This document shows, piece after piece, positions 42,568 through 49,892 of a stretch of DNA of 54,802 bases. Both the position numbers and the translations under genes were made by a program. This DNA comes from Propionibacterium sp. GTDB lineage: Bacteria; Actinomycetota; Actinomycetes; Propionibacteriales; Propionibacteriaceae. How positions within the stretch are numbered: position 1 is the stretch's first letter; the number at the start of each line of letters is the position of its first letter. Under the pieces are notes generated by a model. That model was given only the letters and a program-made list of their open reading frames with translations. It had not been told where the DNA came from and ran no database searches. The stretch spans positions 1-54,802 of the forward strand of contig DUOB01000037.1 of assembly GCA_012839035.1 (NCBI GenBank), written 5' to 3'.

Positions 42568-45468
42568 GTGCTCGCACTGCTCATCGCTCACGTCGCCGCC
42601 TATGCCCTCGCACCGCTTCTGGTGCGACTGTTCGGGCGACGCGCCTTCTGGGCACTGATCCTGCCCAACGTCGGCACAGCGGTCTGGGCGATGGCCAAAG
42701 CGCCGGCCGTCCTCGGCGGCGACCTGCCGACCCAGCGCTGGCAGTGGATCCCGTCCATCTCCATGACGATCGACCTGCAGATGGACGTCCTGAGCTGGGT
42801 GCTCACGCTGATCATCTCGGTCATCGGCATTCTCGTCCTCAGTTATTGCGCCGGCTATTTCGAGGACGGCGAGCCCGACCTCGGGCGTTTCGCCGCCCAC
42901 CTGACGGCGTTCTCCGGAGCGATGCTGGGGCTGGTGTGGAGCGACAATCTCCTGCTGCTCTATCTGTTCTGGGAGATCACGACCGTCCTCAGCTATCTGC
43001 TGGTCGGTCATCTCAGCCACAAGACCGAGTCCCGCCAAGCAGCCACGCAGGCGTTGGTCGTCACCACTTTCGGTGGTCTCGCGATGCTCGTCGGCATGGT
43101 GCTGATCGGTCTCGCCGCGGGGACCTATCGGGTCTCGGAGATCATCGCCGCCCCACCGGATCCCGGCTCCGTCGTTGCCGCCGCCGTGGTCCTCATCCTC
43201 GTGGGCGCGATCAGCAAGTCGGCGCTCGTGCCCTTTCACTTCTGGCTCCCGGGCGCGATGGCGGCCCCCACACCGGTGTCGGCGTACCTCCACGCGGCCG
43301 CCATGGTCAAGGCCGGCATCTATCTCGTCGCGCGCTTCGCCCCCGGCTTTGCCGACCGGACCGAGTGGCAACTCACCTGCCTGGTCCTGGGTGGCCTGAC
43401 GATGCTCATCGGCGGCTATCGCGCATTGCGCCAGCACGATCTGAAGCTCGTGCTCGCCTATGGCACGGTCAGTCAGCTGGGGTTCCTGGTGATCCTTTTC
43501 GGTTCGGGTACGCGGAATGCCGCGCTGGCCGGCTTGACCATGTTGGTCGCCCACGCTGTGTTCAAGGCATCGCTGTTCCTGACCGTGGGCGCGATCGACC
43601 ACGCGACGGGGACCCGGGACCTCCGGGTGCTCGACGGGCTCGGCCGACGCATGCCGGTGCTCGCCGTCGCCTCCACCCTGGCGGCCGCGTCCATGGCCGG
43701 TGTGCCACCGCTGCTGGGCTTCGTCGGCAAGGAGGCCGCCTATTCGGCCCTGCTCCACGGTGAGGGCCGGTTCAGCCAGTGGATGCTGGTGGTCATCTTC
43801 CTCGGTTCGGTGCTCACGTTCGCGTACAGCGCCCGGTTCGTCTGGGGCGCCTGGGGTCCGGGCAGCGAGAGCGAGGGACCGATCGAAACCCAGGCCAACC
43901 CGTGGGTCGTGACCGCGGTACCGGTGACGCTGGGCGTCCTCGGGCTGGTGTTCGCTGTGCCGAGCGCGCTCGCCGAACCCATGTTCGGGCTCTATTCGCA
44001 TCAATTCCCCGCCGAGGACTATGTCGCCCACCTCGGTTTGTGGCACGGCCTCAACCTGGTGCTGCTGCTGTCATTCGCCACACTCGCCCTCGGCGCGGTC
44101 CTTTTCGCCCTCCGCGTGCACATCGAGAACTGGCAGCGCGCAGCGCCGCACGTCCCGGCCGCCGTCTCCGCCTATCGGTTGGTCATGCGCGGGCTCGACC
44201 GGGTCTCCCTCGAGGTGACCGGTCTGCTGCACCGCGGTTCTCTGCCGCTCTCGCTCTCGCTCATCCTCGTGGTGCTGATCGTCATCCCGGGCGGAGCGAC
44301 GCTGCTCGCCGGGATCGATGTCATGCGTGCCGGCGTTCCGGTCGGCATTCTGCTCTATGAATCTCCCGCGCAACTGCTGGTCGCCATCCTGGTCGCCGTT
44401 GCCGCGGTCGCCGCGATGAACTCCCTGCGCCGTTTCCGCGCCGTGTTCCTGGTCGGCGTCACCGGCTATGGCTCGGCCATGCTCTTCCTGCTGCATGGAG
44501 CACCGGACCTGGCGCTGACCCAGGTGCTCGTGGAGACCGTGTCACTGGTGGTCTTCGTGCTGGTCCTGCGCCGGTTCTCCCCCCACTTCCCCGATGTCGT
44601 GTCGGGCGGCCAGCGAGTCTGGCGCATCCTGCTGGGAGTCCTGTCCGGATTGGTGTTCACCGGAGTCGCGCTCATAGCGCCCATGGGCCGCACCGGGCCA
44701 CCGGACTCGACCGGTCTGCCGGAAACCGCCGTCGAGTTCGGCGGCGGCTACAACATCGTCAACGTCATTCTCGTCGACACCCGTGCCTGGGACACGATGG
44801 GCGAGATCTCGGTGGTGCTGGTGGCAGCGACAGGCGTCGCCTCGTTGATCTTCCTCCAGTCCACCAACATGTCGCGCATGCGCCTCAACCTGGCTGCCGC
44901 CCGCGCCAAGCGGCTCGTGCGCAGCGGCACCATCGCCGAGGCTGGTTGGCTGTCGGAGGTCCGCGCGGTGCCACCCGAGCGTCGCTCACTCATGTTCGAG
45001 GTCATCACGCGCCTGATCTTCCATGCGGTCATGCTCTGGTCGCTCTATCTGTTGTTCACCGGTCACAACGACCCGGGCGGCGGATTCGCGGGCGGTCTGG
45101 TCGCGGGTCTCGGCCTCACGATCCGCTATCTCGCCGGCGGCGCGGCCGAGCTCCGCGCGGCGATGCCGGTGATGCCGGGTGCTCTGCTCGGCAGCGGCCT
45201 GTTCCTGTCCGCCGGTGTGGGCCTGGTGTCCATGCTGGTCGGCGGTCAGGTGCTGGAATCCTGGACGTTCGACATCCCGGTGCCGCTGATCGGCAATCTC
45301 CACATCGTGACGTCGATGTTCTTCGACATCGGTGTCTATTTCGTCGTGATCGGGCTGATGCTCGACATCCTGCGCTCCCTCGGGTCGTCGCTGGACTATC
45401 GCATCGCCGAGGCGGAAGGTCGCGCGATCGTCCCCGGCGACTATGAGCCGATGGGAGAACGCCGATGA
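42568..45468 (+). CDS. mrpA: Mrp Na+/H+ antiporter subunit A fused to subunit B
   Basis: This 966-residue protein heads a six-gene operon for a multisubunit cation/proton antiporter related to complex I. Residues ~1-480 are the NuoL-like antiporter core, with the helix-broken motif KSALVPFHFWLPGAMAAPTPVSAYLHAA and the ion-path lysines and histidines. Residues ~480-770 are the MrpA C-terminal membrane extension. Residues ~810-966 are the MrpB domain, with its signature GHNDPGGGFAGGLVAGL and the HIVTSMFFDIGVYFVVIGL end. The GTG start sits next to a strong GGGGAGG. It overlaps mrpC by four bases. Confidence 0.93.
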   Translation: MLALLIAHVAAYALAPLLVRLFGRRAFWALILPNVGTAVWAMAKAPAVLGGDLPTQRWQWIPSISMTIDLQMDVLSWVLTLIISVIGILVLSYCAGYFEDGEPDLGRFAAHLTAFSGAMLGLVWSDNLLLLYLFWEITTVLSYLLVGHLSHKTESRQAATQALVVTTFGGLAMLVGMVLIGLAAGTYRVSEIIAAPPDPGSVVAAAVVLILVGAISKSALVPFHFWLPGAMAAPTPVSAYLHAAAMVKAGIYLVARFAPGFADRTEWQLTCLVLGGLTMLIGGYRALRQHDLKLVLAYGTVSQLGFLVILFGSGTRNAALAGLTMLVAHAVFKASLFLTVGAIDHATGTRDLRVLDGLGRRMPVLAVASTLAAASMAGVPPLLGFVGKEAAYSALLHGEGRFSQWMLVVIFLGSVLTFAYSARFVWGAWGPGSESEGPIETQANPWVVTAVPVTLGVLGLVFAVPSALAEPMFGLYSHQFPAEDYVAHLGLWHGLNLVLLLSFATLALGAVLFALRVHIENWQRAAPHVPAAVSAYRLVMRGLDRVSLEVTGLLHRGSLPLSLSLILVVLIVIPGGATLLAGIDVMRAGVPVGILLYESPAQLLVAILVAVAAVAAMNSLRRFRAVFLVGVTGYGSAMLFLLHGAPDLALTQVLVETVSLVVFVLVLRRFSPHFPDVVSGGQRVWRILLGVLSGLVFTGVALIAPMGRTGPPDSTGLPETAVEFGGGYNIVNVILVDTRAWDTMGEISVVLVAATGVASLIFLQSTNMSRMRLNLAAARAKRLVRSGTIAEAGWLSEVRAVPPERRSLMFEVITRLIFHAVMLWSLYLLFTGHNDPGGGFAGGLVAGLGLTIRYLAGGAAELRAAMPVMPGALLGSGLFLSAGVGLVSMLVGGQVLESWTFDIPVPLIGNLHIVTSMFFDIGVYFVVIGLMLDILRSLGSSLDYRIAEAEGRAIVPGDYEPMGERR

Positions 45469-46067
45469 GTCCGAGTCTCACGCTGGCCGTGCTGTGCGGG
45501 GTGCTGTTCGGCACCGGCACGGTTCTGCTCCTGTCCAGGGCCCTCGTGCGGGCGTTGCTGGGGGTCCTGTTGATGGGCAACGGGGTCAACTTGATGTACA
45601 TGATCGCCTCCGGCCGCGCCGGCGCCGCACCGCTGGTTGACGGCACGAGCAATCCACCGATCGGCACCGGCGAGATGGCGGACCCACTGCCGCAGGCCAT
45701 GGTCCTGACCGCGATCGTCATCACCCTGGCGGTGACCGCCTTCGCGCTCGCGCTGGCGCATCGTGCCGTGCAGCTGCAGTCCACCGACGCCGTGGGTGAT
45801 GACGTCGAGAGCGCCCGCACCCACGAGCGGGCGGTCGCCAATGACATGTCCGATTCCGACTATCTGGACACCGCCGATCCCTATTCGGTGGATGAGGAAC
45901 ACCCCTCCCCGGACGACGATGAGGAGCCTCGCATTCCCACCACCGAATCCGAGCAGGCACCCGAGGGCGCCCACGTCTATCGGACTGACCCGACCCTGCC
46001 GGAGGACTCCCCCGGCGGCGAGCCGGACGGCCCGAGGGCCGGCGGCGACAAGGACGGCCGCCGATGA
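45465..46067 (+). CDS. mrpC: Mrp antiporter subunit C with acidic C-terminal tail
   Basis: The first ~110 residues form the three-helix NuoK-like MrpC core (LLLSRALVRALLGVLLMGNGVNLMYM, in two adjoining pieces, and MVLTAIVITLAVTAFALALAHR). The usual length is ~110-130, but this protein has 200 residues. The extra ~80 are a strongly acidic, disordered cytosolic tail (DSDYLDTADPYSVDEEHPSPDDDEEP in part). It overlaps both neighbours by four bases (ATGA-type junctions). Confidence 0.9.
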   Translation: MSPSLTLAVLCGVLFGTGTVLLLSRALVRALLGVLLMGNGVNLMYMIASGRAGAAPLVDGTSNPPIGTGEMADPLPQAMVLTAIVITLAVTAFALALAHRAVQLQSTDAVGDDVESARTHERAVANDMSDSDYLDTADPYSVDEEHPSPDDDEEPRIPTTESEQAPEGAHVYRTDPTLPEDSPGGEPDGPRAGGDKDGRR

Positions 46068-47599
46068 CGTTCACCTATGACTTCCTCGTGCCCCTGGTCG
46101 TCGTCCTGCCCCTGATCGGGGCGGGCCTGACCGTCGTCACGGGTCGCCACACGCGCATCCAGAGGTATATCTCGGGCACAACCCTCGGCGCGGTGGTCGT
46201 GATCTCGGGCGTGATGCTCTATGCGACCGACCAGATCCGCGTGCTGGGCGTCCGCGTGGGCAACTGGCCCGCCAGCCAGGGGATCGTGCTGGTGGTCGAT
46301 CGGCTGGCCGCCCTCATGCTCGTCGTGTCGACGGTGGTCACGCTCGCGGTCATGCTCTATTCGTCAGGTCAGGGCCGCCGCTCCGATGACGAGGACGAAC
46401 AGGACGGAGGTGCGCCACTGCCGATCTTCCACCCGACGCTGCTCGTGCTGTCCGCCGGCGTGTCCACGACGTTCGTCTCCGGCGATCTGTTCCATCTGTA
46501 CGTCGGCTTCGAGATGCTGCTGTTCGCCAGCTTCGTGCTGCTCACTCTGGGCGGCACCCAGGAACGGGTCCGGGCCGGCGTGAACTATGTGATCGTCAAC
46601 CTGCTGTCGTCCCTGGTCTTCCTGTCGGCCATCGGATTCGTGTACGCCGCGACCGGCACGGTCAACCTCGCGCGGCTGGCGAACCGGATCCCCGAGCTCC
46701 CGGAATCCACCCAGCTGATGCTCCAGACGATGCTGCTGCTCGGCTTCGCCATCAAGGCGGCGGTCTTCCCCATGTCGGGCTGGCTGCCCGACTCCTATCC
46801 CACCGCGCCCGCTCCCGTGACCGCGGTGTTCGCCGGCTTGTTGACCAAGGTCGGCATCTATTCGCTGATCCGGGTGCAGACGTTGCTGTTCCCCGGCGAC
46901 CGGCTGCACACGCTGCTGATGTGGGCGGCGCTGCTGACCATGGTGGTCGGCATTCTCGGGGCCGTGGCCCAGGACGACATCAAACGAATACTCTCGTTCA
47001 CACTGGTCTCGCATATCGGCTACATGCTCTTCGGCCTCGCCGTGGGCAACACGACGGGATTGGGGGCCTCCATCTATTACGTGGTCCACCACATCACCAT
47101 CCAGACGACCTTGTTCCTGGTCACCGGGCTCGTCGAACTCAAGCGCGGCACGACATCGATCAGCAAACTGGGCGGCATCATCGTCACCGCACCGCTGCTC
47201 AGCCTGCTCTTCTTCGTGCCCGCCATGAACCTCTCCGGCATTCCGCCCCTGTCCGGTTTCATCGGCAAGGTCGGTCTCCTGCAGGCGGGCGCCGAGCTGG
47301 GCACCCCGCTGGCGTACACGCTGCTCGCGGGCTCCGCACTGACCAGCCTCCTGACGCTGTACGCCATGTCGCGTGTTTGGTCCCGTGCCTTCTGGCGGGC
47401 ACCGATCGAGGACTACGAGACGCCTCGACTGGCACCGCTGACGCCCGGCGTGATTCTGCCGACCGTCATGCTCGTTGTCTTTGGTCTGTCACTCACCGTG
47501 TTCGGTGGGCCGCTCTATGAGATCGCCGATCGGGCCGCGATCTCGCTCCTGGAACGCACGCCCTATATGGCAACCGTGCTCGGGCCGGGTGGTCGCTGA
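46064..47599 (+). CDS. mrpD: Mrp antiporter subunit D
   Basis: This 511-residue, 14-helix NuoN/M-like proton-translocating subunit has the conserved Glu in HLYVGFEMLLFASF (helix 5). The Lys in FAIKAAVFPMSGWLPDSYPTAP and the helix-broken core lie near residues 235-255. A cytosolic acidic loop (DDEDEQDGG) near residue 110 is unusual but mild. The start overlaps mrpC, and the stop shares a base with mrpE. Confidence 0.95.
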   Translation: MTFTYDFLVPLVVVLPLIGAGLTVVTGRHTRIQRYISGTTLGAVVVISGVMLYATDQIRVLGVRVGNWPASQGIVLVVDRLAALMLVVSTVVTLAVMLYSSGQGRRSDDEDEQDGGAPLPIFHPTLLVLSAGVSTTFVSGDLFHLYVGFEMLLFASFVLLTLGGTQERVRAGVNYVIVNLLSSLVFLSAIGFVYAATGTVNLARLANRIPELPESTQLMLQTMLLLGFAIKAAVFPMSGWLPDSYPTAPAPVTAVFAGLLTKVGIYSLIRVQTLLFPGDRLHTLLMWAALLTMVVGILGAVAQDDIKRILSFTLVSHIGYMLFGLAVGNTTGLGASIYYVVHHITIQTTLFLVTGLVELKRGTTSISKLGGIIVTAPLLSLLFFVPAMNLSGIPPLSGFIGKVGLLQAGAELGTPLAYTLLAGSALTSLLTLYAMSRVWSRAFWRAPIEDYETPRLAPLTPGVILPTVMLVVFGLSLTVFGGPLYEIADRAAISLLERTPYMATVLGPGGR

Positions 47600-48144
47600 T
47601 GAGCACCGTACGCAGCTTCCGACCCGGTTCGCTCATCGCCCTCGGCCTGTTGTGGCTGCTCATGAGCGGCAGCTGGACGTGGGGGTCCCTCGCCATGGGA
47701 CTGCTCATGGGGACGATCGTGCTGCTGGCCTTCCCGATGCCCAGACGGCTGGCCCGGTTCCGGTTCCGTCCGATCCCCCTGGCGTGGCTGACGATCACCT
47801 TCCTGGCCAACCTTTTCTGGTCGAGCTTCATCGTCGCGTGGATGGCCATGCGCCCCAGCGGGATCACCGAGGGCCGGGTGGTGGCCATCCGGCTGCACGA
47901 CACCGACGACTTCCGGAGGACGGTCACCGCGGAGATGACCTCCCTCGTTCCCGGCACAGTGGTGATCGACCTCGATCCCCAGGGACACCTGCTGATCCAC
48001 ATCATCGACCACTGCGACGACGCGCGGCTGCTCGCCGAGGCGCGTCGGATCCACCGCCTGGAGCGCCGGGTGGCGAATGCCTTCGGCGCTCCCCCACTCG
48101 AAGGCTGCGGGGTCGGCCCGCAGGAGGAGGTCCGCGATGAATGA
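47599..48144 (+). CDS. mrpE: Mrp antiporter subunit E
   Basis: This 181-residue protein has two to three N-terminal helices and a cytosolic domain with the MrpE signature (RFRPIPLAWLTITFLANLFWSS in part; SLVPGTVVIDLDPQGHLLIHIID). It starts on the last base of the mrpD stop (TGATG) and overlaps mrpF by eight bases. Confidence 0.93.
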   Translation: MSTVRSFRPGSLIALGLLWLLMSGSWTWGSLAMGLLMGTIVLLAFPMPRRLARFRFRPIPLAWLTITFLANLFWSSFIVAWMAMRPSGITEGRVVAIRLHDTDDFRRTVTAEMTSLVPGTVVIDLDPQGHLLIHIIDHCDDARLLAEARRIHRLERRVANAFGAPPLEGCGVGPQEEVRDE

Positions 48145-48535
48145 GCTCGTGCACACCCTGATCCCCTGGGTTGCCGGCGCGGTGATCCTGATGCTGTTCA
48201 TCGACGTGCTGCTGACCATCATCAAGCTGGTCCAGGGCCCATCCGTGCTCAGCCGGGCCCTGGCCTCCGACCTGCTGGTGTCATCGCTCATCTGCGCGGT
48301 GGGCGCCCAGATGGTGCTCTCCCGTCACGCCTGGTCCCTGCCCATGCTGGTCACGTTGGCGCTCATCTCCTTCGTCGGCACTGTCGCGGTCTCCCGGTTC
48401 GTCGCCCGGGACAGTGACGACGACGGCGCCGCCGCGGCTCTGGAACGCCACCGGCGTCAGGAGCTCGCCCGCAAGAACCCGCGGGACGCGGACATCCCCG
48501 CGTGGTTCGCACGCGACCGGAAGGATGCGCCATGA
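48137..48535 (+). CDS. mrpF: Mrp antiporter subunit F
   Basis: The 132-residue subunit has the three-helix MrpF core (LLTIIKLVQGPSVLSRALASDLL, with the family's R-x2-GP-x3-R-x2-A-x-D pattern). A charged C-terminal tail of ~45 residues follows (ARDSDDDGAAAALERHRRQ). The ATG at 48137 has AGGAGG upstream and overlaps the end of mrpE. It overlaps mrpG by four bases. Confidence 0.93.
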   Translation: MNELVHTLIPWVAGAVILMLFIDVLLTIIKLVQGPSVLSRALASDLLVSSLICAVGAQMVLSRHAWSLPMLVTLALISFVGTVAVSRFVARDSDDDGAAAALERHRRQELARKNPRDADIPAWFARDRKDAP

Positions 48536-48963
48536 CGATTCCCGTGCCGGAAACCCTGGGCGCGATCCTCGATCTGTTGGCGCTGCTGTGCGTGCTGCTG
48601 GGTGCCTTCCTCTGCGTCGCGGCGTCGATCGGACTGTTCCGTTTCCCCGATCTGCTGTCCCGCATGCACGCGGCCACCAAGCCGCAGGTGCTGGGCGTCC
48701 TGCTGGTCGTGTTGGCGGTGGCGCTGACGATGCGTTCCATCCCCGTCATCACGATGGCGGCTCTCGTCGCGGTGTTCCAGTTGCTGACCGCACCCGTGGC
48801 CTCCCAGATGCTCAGCCGGGCCGCCGTGCGTACCTCCCAGGTCGTGCTCGGCCGCGTCGACGGCGACCCGGTCAATCCGGCGCATCCCCCCACCCCGAGA
48901 AAGCGGCGCAAGGAAAGGGAGGCGGCCAAGGACGCCAACCCGAAGGAGACCGGGAAAGACTAG
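48532..48963 (+). CDS. mrpG: Mrp antiporter subunit G
   Basis: The 143-residue product has three helices and the MrpG signature GLFRFPDLLSRMHAATKPQVLG near residue 38 (G-x-R-PD-x-R-MHA-x-K). A Lys/Arg/Glu-rich C-terminal tail follows (PRKRRKEREAAKDANPKE). It is the last gene of the mrp operon. The start overlaps the mrpF stop. Confidence 0.94.
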   Translation: MTIPVPETLGAILDLLALLCVLLGAFLCVAASIGLFRFPDLLSRMHAATKPQVLGVLLVVLAVALTMRSIPVITMAALVAVFQLLTAPVASQMLSRAAVRTSQVVLGRVDGDPVNPAHPPTPRKRRKEREAAKDANPKETGKD

Positions 48964-48972
48964 GACTGCTGT

Positions 48973-48978
48973 CAGAAT
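48973..48978 (+). promoter_or_regulatory. -10-like box for the DUF1707 gene
   Basis: CAGAAT stands 7 nt before ATG 48986. It is a weaker match than the other leaderless boxes. Confidence 0.25.
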
Positions 48979-49522
48979 GGAGCCCATGAGTTCCCCCACC
49001 CCACCGGAGCCCGTGACGGTCTGGTCCCGGTTCCCTCTCGATCCGCGCGCCTCCGGCGATCTGCGCGCGGGGGACAGCGACCGGGAAACCGCCCGCGACA
49101 TCATCAGCGAGGCCTATGCCCACGGACAGTTGTCGCATGAGGAATACAGCCAGCGCCTCAGCGCCGTGCTCCATGCCCATCATCTGGGCCAACTGGTCCC
49201 GGTGCTCAACGACATCCAGGTCCAGCGGTCACCCGGGATGGTCCCACGACCCGCCGCACCTGTCCCGGGCGCACCCGGAATCCTCGGCAAGCTTGCCCTG
49301 CCCCCGAGCGGTGTCACCCGCACGGCCCTGTTCGTCGTGGGCGTGACCAACCTCATCTGGGTCTGGACCTGCCTGAGCAGCGGAACGCTCTACTACTACT
49401 GGCCCATGTGGCCCGCGCTCGGAATGGTGATCATGGTCCTGTCGACCATGGTGTTCGGTGACCCCGCCAAGCAGCAGAAGGCCAACGAGCAGAAGCAGCA
49501 GCCCCCTCGCGAGCTCAGCTAG
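48977..49522 (+). CDS. DUF1707 protein with two transmembrane helices
   Basis: This 181-residue protein contains the DUF1707 module at about residues 28-80 (LRAGDSDRETARDIISEAYAHGQLSHEEYSQRL), which actinobacteria attach to small membrane proteins. A Pro-rich linker and two helices near residues 115-160 (TALFVVGVTNLIWVWTCL; WPALGMVIMVLSTMVF) follow, and the tail is Gln/Lys-rich. ATG 48977 or ATG 48986 could start it. It ends overlapping the convergent ArsC-like gene by eight bases. The function is unknown. Confidence 0.83.
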   Translation: MEPMSSPTPPEPVTVWSRFPLDPRASGDLRAGDSDRETARDIISEAYAHGQLSHEEYSQRLSAVLHAHHLGQLVPVLNDIQVQRSPGMVPRPAAPVPGAPGILGKLALPPSGVTRTALFVVGVTNLIWVWTCLSSGTLYYYWPMWPALGMVIMVLSTMVFGDPAKQQKANEQKQQPPRELS

Positions 49523-49871
49523 CGAGGAACGCGGGGACGCGGTCCTTGGGCCGACCGATGATCGCGCGACCGCCCTTGACCAGAACGGGACGCTGCATCA
49601 GCTTCGGATGCTCGACGAGGACCTTGATGATCTGATCCTCGTCGGCGACGTCGGAGTCGGTGAGGCCGAGTTCCTTGAAGTACGCGTCCCGACGCACCAG
49701 ATCCGTCGCCGGGTCCTCCAACTGGCCCAGCAGCGTACGCAAACCGCTCTCATCGAGCGGCTCCTTCAGATAGTGCACGGTGTCGACCTCGACGCCCGCC
49801 TCCGATGCCACCTCCATCGCTGCCCGGGAGGTCGAACAGCGGGGGTTGTGATAGATCGTCACGTCAGCCAT
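49515..49871 (-). CDS. ArsC/Spx-family thioredoxin-fold protein (arsenate reductase-like)
   Basis: The 118-residue product has the thioredoxin-like fold of the ArsC family. The active-site loop is HNPRCSTSRAA, with one cysteine at residue 12. The arsenate-binding Arg triad region is present (RRDAYFKELGL; LMQRPVLVKGGRAIIGRP). This fits a glutaredoxin-dependent, E. coli-type arsenate reductase or a YffB-like paralogue. No other ars genes are adjacent, so arsenic resistance is not implied. A TAGGGT box lies 6 nt upstream of the ATG. Confidence 0.88.
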   Translation of the reverse strand: MADVTIYHNPRCSTSRAAMEVASEAGVEVDTVHYLKEPLDESGLRTLLGQLEDPATDLVRRDAYFKELGLTDSDVADEDQIIKVLVEHPKLMQRPVLVKGGRAIIGRPKDRVPAFLAS

Positions 49872-49877
49872 GGGCCC

Positions 49878-49883
49878 ACCCTA
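49878..49883 (-). promoter_or_regulatory. -10 box of a leaderless promoter for the ArsC-like gene
   Basis: Read leftward, TAGGGT stands 6 nt before ATG 49871. Confidence 0.5.
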
Positions 49884-49892
49884 GAGCGCCCG

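Noticed and set aside
41433..43763. A long rightward open frame spanning the end of mfd and the start of mrpA
   Set aside because: It is a GC-driven shadow crossing two well-supported genes on opposite strands, and its product has no domains.
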